From an uncultured Collinsella sp. (GTDB lineage: Bacteria; Actinomycetota; Coriobacteriia; Coriobacteriales; Coriobacteriaceae): a DNA stretch of 64,000 nucleotides. The DNA lies in the NCBI GenBank assembly GCA_959606065.1, contig CAUHHV010000006.1, forward strand, positions 1-64,000, in the 5' to 3' direction. Of this stretch, positions 1 to 8,349 are shown piece after piece (the stretch's first letter is position 1; every line of letters starts with the position of its first letter). The position numbers and the translations under genes were made by a program. The notes under the pieces are model-generated. The model ran no database searches, was not told the origin of the DNA, and saw only the letters and a program-made list of their open reading frames with translations.

Positions 1-700
1 TGATTGGTTATTGAGCGTTGGTCAAAATGGTTGTTTTTACAGTAGCGCTAACAGGGTCGGGCCTCGAGATCCTGGACGCCTGGTCAAGATAGGTGCTCTT
101 CGGGATCGACAGGGTCCTGGTCACGTCCGCGAGCCTCACCGCCGGCGAGAGCCTCCTCGCCGCCTCTCCCGCCCTGTGCTTCTCCTCGTTCGTCAAAGAG
201 CCAGGGCCTGGTGCTTTTAGGACGTCCAACACCGCCAGGGCCTCGGCGAGCCTGACCTCGGCCTCGCGGGCGCGCTCGGCGGGGTCGTCCGGGAGCCCCT
301 CCAGGCCCCAGTCCCGCCAGTCCGTCTGCATGGGCGGCTCGCCGCCGGCCCCTCCGCGCCCGGTCCCCTTCATCCTGCCCGCGCCCCCTTCGGCTCGACG
401 CTTCCGCGGGGAGGCGGGCGCGGCGCCCGCGCGCCTCGCGGCGAACGCGGGGCTGCCCTCGCCGTGCGAGCAGTGCATGCGCTCCGCCCGGTCGGGCATC
501 TCGCGTGCGGTCAGCTCGCCCGCCTCCTCAAGCTTGAGCCAAGCATACAGGTTGTCCTTGTTCGGGAAAAGCGGCAGGCTCCTGCAGGCGGCGGGGGCGG
601 ACAGGCCACTCCGGTGGAACTCCCAGAGAATCCCCTCGCGCTCCTCTTTCGTATACATCGGACTCCCTCCTGGACCCAGATTGGGTCCGAGATTTTGTCC
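1..700 (-). mobile_element. IS3-type insertion sequence, partial (cut by window edge)
   Basis: The minus strand carries an IS3-type transposase reading frame that runs to the left edge of the window. Upstream of its start, at 672-688, lies a perfect dyad (GGACCCA, 3-base spacer, TGGGTCC), followed by GAGATTTTGTCCGAGGTCCCC-like sequence to about 709 that could be the terminal inverted repeat. The other end is outside the window, so the exact ends and any target duplication cannot be set. The right boundary given here is an estimate. Confidence 0.5.
8..658 (-). CDS. IS3-family transposase, OrfA-type N-terminal part
   Basis: A 216-residue protein with an N-terminal helix-turn-helix (MYTKEEREGILWEFHRSGL, then SAPAACRSLPLFPNKDNLYAWL) typical of IS3 OrfA. 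The middle is Arg/Gly/Ala-rich and low in complexity. The C-terminal stretch (LTNEEKHRAGEAARRL to SIPKSTYLDQ) matches the join where IS3 OrfAB proteins pass into the OrfB region, which normally continues with a DDE integrase core. Here the frame stops at a TAA at the window edge, so the integrase part lies beyond the window in another frame, is reached by programmed frameshift, or is lost. Function as a complete transposase cannot be judged. Confidence 0.6.
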   Translation of the reverse strand: MYTKEEREGILWEFHRSGLSAPAACRSLPLFPNKDNLYAWLKLEEAGELTAREMPDRAERMHCSHGEGSPAFAARRAGAAPASPRKRRAEGGAGRMKGTGRGGAGGEPPMQTDWRDWGLEGLPDDPAERAREAEVRLAEALAVLDVLKAPGPGSLTNEEKHRAGEAARRLSPAVRLADVTRTLSIPKSTYLDQASRISRPDPVSATVKTTILTNAQ

Positions 701-771
701 GAGGTCCCCTGTAGCCCGTTCTGAGCGCTCATTCTGGGACGCGCTTTCCGCCGAGTCCGCGGCAGCTTGTC

Positions 772-1641
772 CTACCCCGCCAGATACGTTTCCAGCGCGG
801 ACAAAGACGCCTCCGCATCGTGGCGGCCGATCTGATAGATACGCTCAAGCTCATCGGGCTCGCGGCACAGCGACGGCACCTTTACCGATTCGCTCGGCCG
901 CACCACAAAGACCTCGCCGGCAGCCTCGCGACGTGCCAGGTCATCAAGCGTGGCATTGTAGGCCTCATGCCGATGCTCAAGCGCCGCAACAAACTCCGGG
1001 TAGTGACGGAACACGCGCCGCAGCATGGGCATCACGCTGTTGGGCTGCTTCACAAAGCCCGCCGGCTGCGTGAGTACCACAATATTGCGGTCATACCCCT
1101 GCGCAAACAGCCAAGCACTGGGAATGGAATCGGCCACGCCGCCATCCAGATATTTATGCCCCTCAATGGCGACAGGACGCGTTGCCACGGGAATAGCAGA
1201 CGACGCCCGAATCCACTCGATATCGCGCTCGTCGCCATACGGCAGATCGTGATAGACGGCCTTGCCCGTCTCGATATCGGTACACACGCACGTGAACCGC
1301 ATGGGGCAGGCACGATATGTCTCCAGGTCGATGGGATCGCGCTCGATGGGCACCTCGTGATAGGCAAAATCTGCATTGAACATATCGCCGGTTCGCAGCC
1401 AGCTTGCTACACCCGCATAGCGCTTATCGGCGCAATAGGCCTTGTTGTAGCGAATGGCACGACCAATCTGGCGCGATTTAAAGTTGTAGCCAAACGCCGC
1501 GCCCGCCGAGACACCCACCATATGGTCGCAGGTCAAGCCACGCTCCATCCATACGTCGAGCACGCCCGCCGTATACATACCGCGGTAGCCGCCTCCCTCG
1601 AGCGCAAGCCCCACCATGCGCGTCAGATTTGACTGTGCCAT
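772..1641 (-). CDS. patatin-like phospholipase family protein
   Basis: Predicted serine lipid acyl hydrolase of 289 residues. The patatin catalytic layout is complete: oxyanion-hole GGGYRG at residues 16-21, nucleophile elbow GVSAG with Ser45, and DGG with Asp166 of the Ser-Asp dyad. There is no signal peptide, so it is probably cytosolic, and the size fits the short bacterial YjjU-like patatins. I chose the ATG at 1641 because it starts right before the conserved VGLALEGGG strand and has a GGGGATGGAG ribosome site; an upstream start at 1725 would add 28 unconserved residues. Monocistronic; substrate unknown. Confidence 0.85.
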   Translation of the reverse strand: MAQSNLTRMVGLALEGGGYRGMYTAGVLDVWMERGLTCDHMVGVSAGAAFGYNFKSRQIGRAIRYNKAYCADKRYAGVASWLRTGDMFNADFAYHEVPIERDPIDLETYRACPMRFTCVCTDIETGKAVYHDLPYGDERDIEWIRASSAIPVATRPVAIEGHKYLDGGVADSIPSAWLFAQGYDRNIVVLTQPAGFVKQPNSVMPMLRRVFRHYPEFVAALEHRHEAYNATLDDLARREAAGEVFVVRPSESVKVPSLCREPDELERIYQIGRHDAEASLSALETYLAG

Positions 1642-1964
1642 GCGACCATCTCCATCCCCGCAAATTTGAACGGAACAAGTATACCCGTCAACATATACCG
1701 CCCCAGTCGCATTTTCATCGAACATCGCATCGTCGCGCTACCGTTTGTCGAATAATAGCCGCCCACAGCATGTGCACCCCCATATAATTTGTGCTGTTGT
1801 TTACATTACTCAGTAATTATCAGCAGCGAACACGAGCCGACAAATTGACCCAGCGGCGCAACAAGGCGGGAGCATGGATACACGCAAAGCGTTGAGCAGC
1901 AACGCATGTGCACAACGAGCTCGCCCGACGCAATCCGCCCCGACCTCAGAAAGCCGCTTACAGT
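1642..1964. promoter_or_regulatory. divergent intergenic region with a 6-1-6 palindrome
   Basis: About 320 bases between the patatin gene and the c-di-GMP gene, more A/T-rich than its surroundings. It holds a perfect dyad ATTACT-C-AGTAAT at 1805-1817 and a TATAAT hexamer at 1783-1788 on the plus strand, without a convincing -35. The dyad could be an operator for the GGDEF-EAL gene. Nothing else is recognised here. Confidence 0.35.
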
Positions 1965-4682
1965 ATGGATAACGCCAGCAATAATACCGAAACGCTCGAA
2001 AAGACCATCCGTGACCTTCTGGAGCGTCAGGACGATCTGATCAGGACCGCCTTTACCGACGAGCTCACCGGACTTGGCAACCGCGGCGGCTTTACCCGTT
2101 CCTTAGAGGAACTCTGGGAGCAGGAACTGCCCGTGACCATGGCGTTTATCGACATCGATAACCTTAAGCACTGCAACGACATCTTTGGACATGACGAGGG
2201 CAACCGCTATATCTTGCAGGTGAGCCTCTATCTCAAACTGTATATGAAGGTGGACGAGGCGGCATTTCGTCTGGGGGGCGACGAGTTCGCCATCCTATCT
2301 ACGATTGCGACCGAGGACGACCTTGCCGAACGTCTGGAACACTGCCGAACGGTACTGCTCGAAAACAACGCTTCCAAGATGCCTCACTCGTTTAGCTACG
2401 GAGTGGCACACGCCGACCCCGCCCTGGGCGAAGCCCCCAATCGCTTGACGAACGATGCCGACCATCGCATGTACGACTACAAGCTACGTCATGCCGTGCA
2501 CCTTGATCGACGCAATATCGCACAAGCCCACACCGACGACTTCGAAATAAGCGATCGCATTTTCGACGCCCTTTCGATGCTCAACGAAGGCCGATATTTC
2601 TTTATCGAGAACTTGGACAAACATCGAACCCTTTGGTCACAAGGCGCCTTGCGCGATCTTGGTCTTCCTTCGGAGCATATAGACAACTGCCACGATTACT
2701 GGAAAACGCGTGTCCATCCCGATGACCTTGAGGCCTATACCAACGACATCGACCAAATCTATGACGGCTCCAAACATCGCCACGTCATGCAGTACCGCGT
2801 GCGCAATGCCGCCGGCGACTACATCCTCGGCCGTGCTCGCGGGTTTCGTATCGACGGCGACGGAAATGTCCCCTCGCTCTATGTCGGCGAGCTCGTCAAC
2901 CACTCGCTTGCCGAGACCGTCGACGCCGCCACGGGCCTCGGAATGCAGCGCACGCTGATCAACGCTATCGATGCCTGCCGTCGCGACCATTGCAAGACGG
3001 GGCTTATAGCAGTGCGCGTTCGCGGCACGGCAAAGCTCAACGAGCTCTACGGGGCCGAGGCCGTCGACAACATGCTCGCCGAATACGCAGGCCGCATGCT
3101 GTCGATTACTCGCGGCAGGAGTCGCGTCTTCCGCTCACGCAACGCCCAGTTCGTCGTGCTTAGCAACAATTTGGATCACGAAGCATTCGAGCAACTGATC
3201 CAACATCTCAAAGAGGCCGTTTTCGCTCCCGTTCGAATCGCGGACGACACCATTACCCCCGTCTGTCTTGTCGTTCCGGCCTTTTACGAGCACCTGACCA
3301 ATCAAACGGCCGCCGTTTTAGGCGAACTCGACCGTCGCATTCGCACGGCCGGCGGGCTTGTTCCCAACGACAGCCTCCCCATACCCGAGGTGGAGCGCAA
3401 AAGCGCCATCGCCGAACGCATCGATTCGCTCACGGGTCTCTATCGACCCAGCGAGTTTATGCGCCGCGCCAACGAATTTCTCGAGACAAGGCGCAACGGC
3501 GCCTGGTGTATCGCCACCGTCGATATGGGACACATGCGACTGTTCAACGAATGGCACGGACAGGCCGAGGGCGACCGCATGCTCGCCGATGTGGGCACGG
3601 TCCTCAAGGACATCGAGAATGCCAACATGGGCGTCGCAGGGTACTGGGGCCAAGACGACTTTTGCATACTCATCCCCTTTGAACACGACACCGTCCATCA
3701 GATCTATAGCCGCGTTCGCCAGGCCGTGGCCAAGTATGATGACGGCGTGGGATTCTGGCCGTCCATGGGCGTCTACCCCATCGACTCCAACGAGAAAATC
3801 ACCATCGATGCGCAGGCCAAGGCCATGTTTACCAATCGGCGCGCAAAAAACGACTTTAAGGAGCGCATTGCCATTTTCCGCCCCGAGGAGTACGAGCGCG
3901 AAATCGCGTTCCACCGCACGCTGACCGAATTCCAGTACGCGCTCTCCAACGGCCGTATTACCTACTACCTGCAGCCCCAGGTCGACATGGAAACCGGCGA
4001 GATCATTGGCGCCGAAGCGCTCACGCGCTGGATCGACAAGGATGGCTCCCTCATTTCGCCCGCCACCTTTATCCCCGCTCTCGAAGAAAGCGGTTTTGTG
4101 GTGACGCTCGACAAATACGTTTGGCAGGGCGTTGCCTTGTGGCTGCGCGAGCGCATCAATCGGGGGCTTCGCGTGGTTCCGATCTCGCTTAATGTGTCGC
4201 GCGTGGATATCCTCGCCTGCAACGTTGCCGAGCATATGGGAGCGCTCGCCGCCCAATACAACCTGCCGCCCGAGCTCATGCGCATCGAGATCACCGAGAC
4301 AGCTTATACGGGAGAGTCCGAGGCCGTGGATAAACTAACGGCCGACCTGCACACCCGCGGCTTCTCGACCTATATGGACGATTTTGGCACCGGCCAGTCC
4401 ACGCTCGCGATGCTCAAGAACGTCAACGTCGACGTCATCAAGCTCGATCGCACGTTTGTGCCCGATAACGGCGATGAGGGCCGCAGCGTGCAAATCATCT
4501 CATCAATGCTCGAGATGGCGCAGTCACTCCATCTGCCCGTTGTGATCGAAGGCGTCGAGACGGACAAGCAGGCAAACATGCTGCGCCACATGGGCGCCCG
4601 CTACGCTCAGGGATTCCTCTACTACCGCCCCATGCAGGCGGAGGATTTTGAGGCATTGCTCGATGGTGGCAACGACAACTAA
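1965..4682 (+). CDS. GGDEF-PAS-GGDEF-GGDEF-EAL cyclic-di-GMP signalling protein
   Basis: A 905-residue predicted cytosolic c-di-GMP turnover protein. The first GGDEF domain has the intact signature RLGGDEF near residue 104. A PAS-like sensor follows (about 200-320), then two degenerate GGDEF domains: one with no signature from about 322, and one reading GQDDF near 560. The C-terminal EAL domain (from about 650) looks catalytically complete: EALTRW near 684, NVSR, IEITE, DDFGTG, IKLD, EGVE and QGF. It could both make and break c-di-GMP, or use one domain as a GTP sensor. No membrane segment is seen. Start is uncertain: ATG 1965 fits the domain edge, ATG 1908 is possible, and neither has a clear ribosome site. 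The next gene is a shorter paralogue. Confidence 0.85.
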   Translation: MDNASNNTETLEKTIRDLLERQDDLIRTAFTDELTGLGNRGGFTRSLEELWEQELPVTMAFIDIDNLKHCNDIFGHDEGNRYILQVSLYLKLYMKVDEAAFRLGGDEFAILSTIATEDDLAERLEHCRTVLLENNASKMPHSFSYGVAHADPALGEAPNRLTNDADHRMYDYKLRHAVHLDRRNIAQAHTDDFEISDRIFDALSMLNEGRYFFIENLDKHRTLWSQGALRDLGLPSEHIDNCHDYWKTRVHPDDLEAYTNDIDQIYDGSKHRHVMQYRVRNAAGDYILGRARGFRIDGDGNVPSLYVGELVNHSLAETVDAATGLGMQRTLINAIDACRRDHCKTGLIAVRVRGTAKLNELYGAEAVDNMLAEYAGRMLSITRGRSRVFRSRNAQFVVLSNNLDHEAFEQLIQHLKEAVFAPVRIADDTITPVCLVVPAFYEHLTNQTAAVLGELDRRIRTAGGLVPNDSLPIPEVERKSAIAERIDSLTGLYRPSEFMRRANEFLETRRNGAWCIATVDMGHMRLFNEWHGQAEGDRMLADVGTVLKDIENANMGVAGYWGQDDFCILIPFEHDTVHQIYSRVRQAVAKYDDGVGFWPSMGVYPIDSNEKITIDAQAKAMFTNRRAKNDFKERIAIFRPEEYEREIAFHRTLTEFQYALSNGRITYYLQPQVDMETGEIIGAEALTRWIDKDGSLISPATFIPALEESGFVVTLDKYVWQGVALWLRERINRGLRVVPISLNVSRVDILACNVAEHMGALAAQYNLPPELMRIEITETAYTGESEAVDKLTADLHTRGFSTYMDDFGTGQSTLAMLKNVNVDVIKLDRTFVPDNGDEGRSVQIISSMLEMAQSLHLPVVIEGVETDKQANMLRHMGARYAQGFLYYRPMQAEDFEALLDGGNDN

Positions 4683-4695
4683 TACGCTCGCACGC

Positions 4696-4723
4696 AAAAC
4701 GCCACCGTCGAGGGGAGCGTTTG
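4696..4723 (+). terminator. weak hairpin after the GGDEF-EAL gene
   Basis: CAAAACGC pairs with GCGTTTG across a 14-base loop that itself holds ACC/GGG pairing, followed by TTC. The stem is short and the T-tract poor, so this is at best a weak intrinsic terminator. Confidence 0.35.
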
Positions 4724-4741
4724 TTCCCATGAGCTAACTAA

Positions 4742-4769
4742 TACTCCAATCTAAACCGAATTGGGAGTA
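4742..4769. promoter_or_regulatory. inverted repeat upstream of the second GGDEF gene
   Basis: TACTCCAAT (4742-4750) faces ATTGGGAGTA (4760-4769), matching with a single bulged base, 40 bases before the start codon. It may be an operator or a leader hairpin. The similar 5' region of the preceding paralogue lacks it. Confidence 0.35.
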
Positions 4770-4808
4770 AGATACAAACCATTGTTCCATCCAAGGAGGC
4801 AATCCATC

Positions 4809-6341
4809 ATGAACGAGTCGTATCGCCTGGGCGAGCAATCAATCATCGCTCATCTTCAGCGACTTGCGAACGGGGCCTCAACCACCGAGCTCGATGTTGC
4901 CGCGCTGCCCCCGGAGCTGCGTGCCATCGGTGAGCAACTGCAGAAAACGCTCGCCATCCTGCAACAAGAACGTGAGTTGCTTGAGCACGGCGCCTATATC
5001 GACTCGCTCACCAATCTTGGCAACCGTGGCGGACTCGACCGCCATGTCGATCAGCTCTGGCGCAAAGGCACCCCCTTCACCTGTGCCTATATTGACATCG
5101 ATCGCCTCAAGCATTGCAACGATAAGTTTGGCCACGCCGAGGGCAATCGCTACATTCTGAGCATCTGCCGCGCACTCACCGAGACAATGGAGCACGATGA
5201 GTTGCTGTTCCGTATCGGTGGAGACGAATTTGTACTTATATCCCCCACGACAAACGAAGCCGAGCTCGAGCAGCGCCTGGAGTGGACGCGTGCCAATCTT
5301 ATCGAGGCAACATCGGACGGCAAGGCGCCCATGATCGCCAGCTTTAGCTTTGGCTGCTCGCGCGTCGACCCGCTTGCAGGCGATACGCGTCGCCAGATGA
5401 CAAAGGACGCCGACCGCAAAATGTATCGCTACAAGCTCATGTACCGTGTGCAACAACCGGAAGAAGGCGATGCGCTGCAACGCCCGATCACCGAACAACC
5501 CCCCCCCTGCAACGACCGAGTGTTTCAAGCGATCTCCATGAGCTCCGAGACACGCTATCCGTTCATCATTAACCTCGACACCGGCGAATCGCAATGGTCG
5601 GTTAATGCCGTGCGCGATTTTGACCTACCCTCCCAGCATCCCTACAACTCGCTCGATATATGGCTTGCCCGTGTTCACCCCGAGGACCGCGACAACGTAC
5701 GTGCCGAGCTCGATATGGTGGTAAACGGCACGTGGCACTTCCACTGCATGCAGTATCGCGTCATGAATACCGCCGGAAAATACGCGCTTTGCGACTGCAC
5801 GGGTTACCGCCTGGACGGCACCGATACCGAGCCCAACATGTATGTGGGCATTGTCACCAACCGAAGCTTGGCAGATACGACCGATTCCGTGACCGGTCTG
5901 GGCGATATCCACGCCCTGGTCAACGCCATTGGCGAGATGCGTCGCGTGGCACGAAACGCGGGCTTGATCGCCATTAAAATCGACGAAATCGCACAGGTCA
6001 ATGCCCGCTTTGGCTTTGATGCAGGCGACCGCGTTTTGGCAGAAAGCGCCGCCTGCCTCATGGATTGCTCGCGCGGCAAGGGTCGTCTGTTCCGCTCGAC
6101 CGGACCGATGTTCGTGGCGCTCTTCGACGACTTTGATCCCGAAGAGACCGACGCGGTTGCAGACGAAATCGAACGGTTCTTGGGATCGCCCGTGCTCCTT
6201 GGCTCATTTGAATATCAGCCGCCCCTTCGCGTGGCGACGCTTCATCTGGACGCCGTCGACCGACAGCCCGTTTCCATTTTGAACGAACTTAATGCGCTGA
6301 TTAAAGAGGCGCCGCAGGTACCGGGCACCAAGCTGGACTAG
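4809..6341 (+). CDS. GGDEF-PAS-GGDEF diguanylate cyclase-like protein
   Basis: A 510-residue paralogue of the preceding gene without the third GGDEF and EAL domains. The first GGDEF domain has RIGGDEF near residue 137 and the substrate-site motif DIDRLKHCNDKFGHAEGN, so it is a likely active diguanylate cyclase. A PAS-like region (about 235-350) aligns with that of the neighbour (RYPFIINLD / RYFFIENLD; MQYRVMNTAGKY / MQYRVRNAAGDY). The C-terminal GGDEF-like domain from about 355 has lost its signature. ATG 4809 is well supported by AAGGAGG nine bases upstream. Tandem duplication followed by loss or gain of the EAL arm is the simplest history. No membrane segment. Confidence 0.85.
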   Translation: MNESYRLGEQSIIAHLQRLANGASTTELDVAALPPELRAIGEQLQKTLAILQQERELLEHGAYIDSLTNLGNRGGLDRHVDQLWRKGTPFTCAYIDIDRLKHCNDKFGHAEGNRYILSICRALTETMEHDELLFRIGGDEFVLISPTTNEAELEQRLEWTRANLIEATSDGKAPMIASFSFGCSRVDPLAGDTRRQMTKDADRKMYRYKLMYRVQQPEEGDALQRPITEQPPPCNDRVFQAISMSSETRYPFIINLDTGESQWSVNAVRDFDLPSQHPYNSLDIWLARVHPEDRDNVRAELDMVVNGTWHFHCMQYRVMNTAGKYALCDCTGYRLDGTDTEPNMYVGIVTNRSLADTTDSVTGLGDIHALVNAIGEMRRVARNAGLIAIKIDEIAQVNARFGFDAGDRVLAESAACLMDCSRGKGRLFRSTGPMFVALFDDFDPEETDAVADEIERFLGSPVLLGSFEYQPPLRVATLHLDAVDRQPVSILNELNALIKEAPQVPGTKLD

Positions 6342-6625
6342 CGTTATGGGGCGCATGATGGTTAATTTCCGATCTCAACCGAACACATTGGGCAAATAGG
6401 TCGTACCCGCAGTTAGCCGAACGTCCCCTCAGTCCCTCCCGGGGCCCGGGGGCACCGTTTCGATACTCTTGGTTTACTTTGCCTGATGCAAATAAGTGCT
6501 CAACAAGATAGAACCTATCCCCCGCCACGGATATGCCCTCGAGTAAATCTGTTAAGCCAAGCCTATCAAATTCTATTGACAATTGGCTGCATTGGTCCAT
6601 TTTGTCGTCCAGCCACTTCCGCTGG
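6342..6625. other. intergenic, no gene recognised
   Basis: About 280 bases between converging genes. It holds a G/C-only palindromic stretch around 6441-6455 (CCCGGGGCCCGGGGGC-like) and, at 6611-6627, a small AGCCA/TGGCT hairpin that overlaps the stop of the minus-strand gene. No coding signal or known RNA seen. Confidence 0.4.
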
Positions 6626-6946
6626 CTATCGCCTCATAAACACAAACCTAACGAGCCGCACGAACGACAAAGAGGCCAAGCTGAACAGAAGTAGAACCAA
6701 AACTTCAAAAACGCTGGTATTCCAATCGCGTACCCAGCCCTCTACCGCCCACAAGAAAAACAGCAGCCCCATCCATAACGTCACAGAAGAAATCAGCTTT
6801 GCGTAAGGGCGTATATCAATCTCGCTCTCCCTTTTTGTGACATCATATCCAGCAATTGAGCAGAGCCATCTTCCTCTTCGGTATTGGATTGAAAGGACAA
6901 TCAAGGCAATCGAAGTCATCAAGCAAACAGCATCCTCTGTTTCCAT
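6626..6946 (-). CDS. small two-TM membrane protein, DUF3784-like
   Basis: A 106-residue protein with an N-terminal hydrophobic helix (AVCLMTSIALIVLSI), the IAGYDV turn, a charged loop (TKRESEIDIRPYAK) and two further hydrophobic stretches (LISSVTLWMGLLFFLWAV and VFEVLVLLLFSLASL). The IAGY-charged loop-TM order resembles the DUF3784 family of small membrane proteins, whose function is unknown. I chose ATG 6946 because AAAGGA lies just upstream; ATG 6967 is in frame but lacks such a site. Base composition is lower in GC than neighbouring genes, so recent acquisition is possible. Confidence 0.55.
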   Translation of the reverse strand: METEDAVCLMTSIALIVLSIQYRRGRWLCSIAGYDVTKRESEIDIRPYAKLISSVTLWMGLLFFLWAVEGWVRDWNTSVFEVLVLLLFSLASLSFVRLVRFVFMRR

Positions 6947-7050
6947 AGAGTTTCCTTTGCTTTCCATCCTAGTTACGCATTCACAATCGAATCAAACCAA
7001 GTATGAATTACTCGATAGCAACCGCCTTAGTATAAACCATAGCCGCCGCA

Positions 7051-7199
7051 GCAGCCCGCCTTCCAAGGCCTCAAAGCTCGCCATCGAGGGCGACCCGCCC
7101 AGACCCCTTACAATCTGCTCGCACGAGGCCCCGCACTCCAACATCCTCTGGACCGTATCCCGCTCGTACCTGGTAAGCGTGCCTGCCGTGGGCCCTCGG
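7051..7199 (-). pseudogene. remnant of an IS30-like transposase N-terminus
   Basis: Read leftwards from 7199, one frame gives GTLTRYERDTVQRMLECGA followed by SCEQIVRGLGGSPSMASFE. This is the layout of the helix-turn-helix at the N-terminus of IS30-type transposases (LT..ER..I...L..G.S...IAR.LGRSPSTVSRE). There is no start codon in place and no downstream DDE core, so it is a short degenerate fragment. The match is by motif only. It accounts for the otherwise empty stretch upstream of the flavoprotein gene. Confidence 0.4.
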
Positions 7200-7280
7200 G
7201 GCCGGCATCGTGCCCCACGCCATCTGCCCGCTCGTGCGATAATCCTCTGCAGAAGTCACCAACAGCAGAGGGAGTTTGTG

Positions 7281-7904
7281 ATGAAGGTTCTTTTGGTCAA
7301 TGGCAGCCCCAAGGCAAACGGCAACACCGCTCGCGCGCTCGCCGAGGTCGCCGAGCAGCTTAACGCCGAAGGCATCGAGGCCGAGATGTTTCAGCTGGGC
7401 GCCAAGCCCATTCGCGATTGCATTGGTTGCGGCCAGTGCGGCAAGCTCGATTGCCGTTGCACCTTTGACGACGATGTGGTCAACGAGTTGATTGCCGCTG
7501 CCGAGCAGGCAGACGGCTTTGTCTTTGGCTCGCCCGTCTACTACGCACATCCCAGCGGACGCATCCTCTCGGCACTCGACCGCGCATTCTATGCAGGCAG
7601 CAAGGCCTTTACGCACAAGCCGGGCGCCGCTGTCGCCGTTGCCCGTCGCGGCGGCACGTCGACCACCTTCGACGTGCTCAACAAGTACTTCACCATCAAC
7701 CAGATGCCCGTGGTAGCATCCACCTACTGGAACAACGTCTTCGGTGCCATGCCGGGCGAGGCCGCCCAGGACGCCGAGGGCCTTGCCACCATGCGAAACA
7801 TCGGTAAAAACATGGCCTGGCTGCTGCGTTGCATCGAGGCGGGAAAGGCCGCCGGCATCGAAGCCCCCGAGGCCGATCGCGAGCGAACCAACTTTATTCG
7901 GTAG
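7281..7904 (+). CDS. flavodoxin-fold NAD(P)H-dependent FMN reductase / oxidoreductase
   Basis: A 207-residue flavoprotein. The N-terminal MKVLLVNGSPKANGNTARAL is the phosphate-binding loop of the NADPH-dependent FMN reductase family. The CIGCGQCGKLDCRCTFDDD stretch is the Cys-rich signature of the iron-sulfur flavoprotein-like subgroup, and GSPVYYAHPSG is the second FMN-binding loop. With only four Cys in one stretch an Fe-S cluster is possible but not proven. ATG 7281 has an AGAGGGAG ribosome site. The next gene starts 17 bases after the stop, so the two are probably cotranscribed. Probable role: disposal of quinones or nitro compounds with NAD(P)H. Confidence 0.82.
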   Translation: MKVLLVNGSPKANGNTARALAEVAEQLNAEGIEAEMFQLGAKPIRDCIGCGQCGKLDCRCTFDDDVVNELIAAAEQADGFVFGSPVYYAHPSGRILSALDRAFYAGSKAFTHKPGAAVAVARRGGTSTTFDVLNKYFTINQMPVVASTYWNNVFGAMPGEAAQDAEGLATMRNIGKNMAWLLRCIEAGKAAGIEAPEADRERTNFIR

Positions 7905-7921
7905 AACGGCGGAACATAAAT

Positions 7922-8263
7922 ATGAACGTGCAAATTTTCGGGACTAAGAAGTCCTTCGATACCAAGAAGGCCCAGCGTTATTTTAAGGAGCGCCGCATTA
8001 AGGTGCAGTTTATTGACCTTAAGGAAAAAGAGATGAGCAAGGGCGAGCTCACGAGCGTGATGCAGGCGGTCGGCGGCATCGACAAGCTGCTCAACCCCAA
8101 AGCCAAGGACGAGGAGACACTCGCGCTCATCCAGCACCTTACCCCCAGCCAGCGCTTCGACAAGCTGCTCGAGAACCAGCAGGTTCTGGCCGAGCCCATC
8201 GTGCGCAACGGCAAAAAGGCCACCGTCGGCTATTGTCCCGATGTGTGGGGAGCCTGGGAGTAG
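7922..8263 (+). CDS. ArsC/Spx-family thioredoxin-fold protein lacking the catalytic Cys
   Basis: A 113-residue protein of the ArsC/YffB/Spx type: N-terminal strand MNVQIFGTKKSFDTKKAQRY, the family block FIDLKEKEMSKGEL, and near the C-terminus the L.EPIVRNGKKATVGY block. In arsenate-reductase relatives the loop reads G-x-x-x-C-x-T-x-K-K-A. Here the Cys position is Ser (GTKKSF), and the protein has only one Cys near its end, so a standard reductase mechanism is unlikely. It may act as an Spx-like regulator or have a different role. It lies 17 bases behind a flavoprotein gene, probably in one operon. Confidence 0.75.
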   Translation: MNVQIFGTKKSFDTKKAQRYFKERRIKVQFIDLKEKEMSKGELTSVMQAVGGIDKLLNPKAKDEETLALIQHLTPSQRFDKLLENQQVLAEPIVRNGKKATVGYCPDVWGAWE

Positions 8264-8349
8264 CCTGTGTTATTTGTCGGCGCGTGGGTATAAGAGCTGG
8301 CGTTTGGCATAAGATTCAACTGTAAGCCATGTCTAACAAAGGAGGGCAC

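Noticed and set aside
93..1073. 326-codon plus-strand frame over the transposase and patatin genes
   Set aside because: Pro/Arg/Ser-rich translation without motifs; both minus-strand genes are recognised.
6837..7280. N-terminal extension of the flavoprotein frame back to 6837
   Set aside because: It crosses the DUF3784-like gene start and the IS30 remnant; the FMN loop begins exactly at ATG 7281, which has its own ribosome site.
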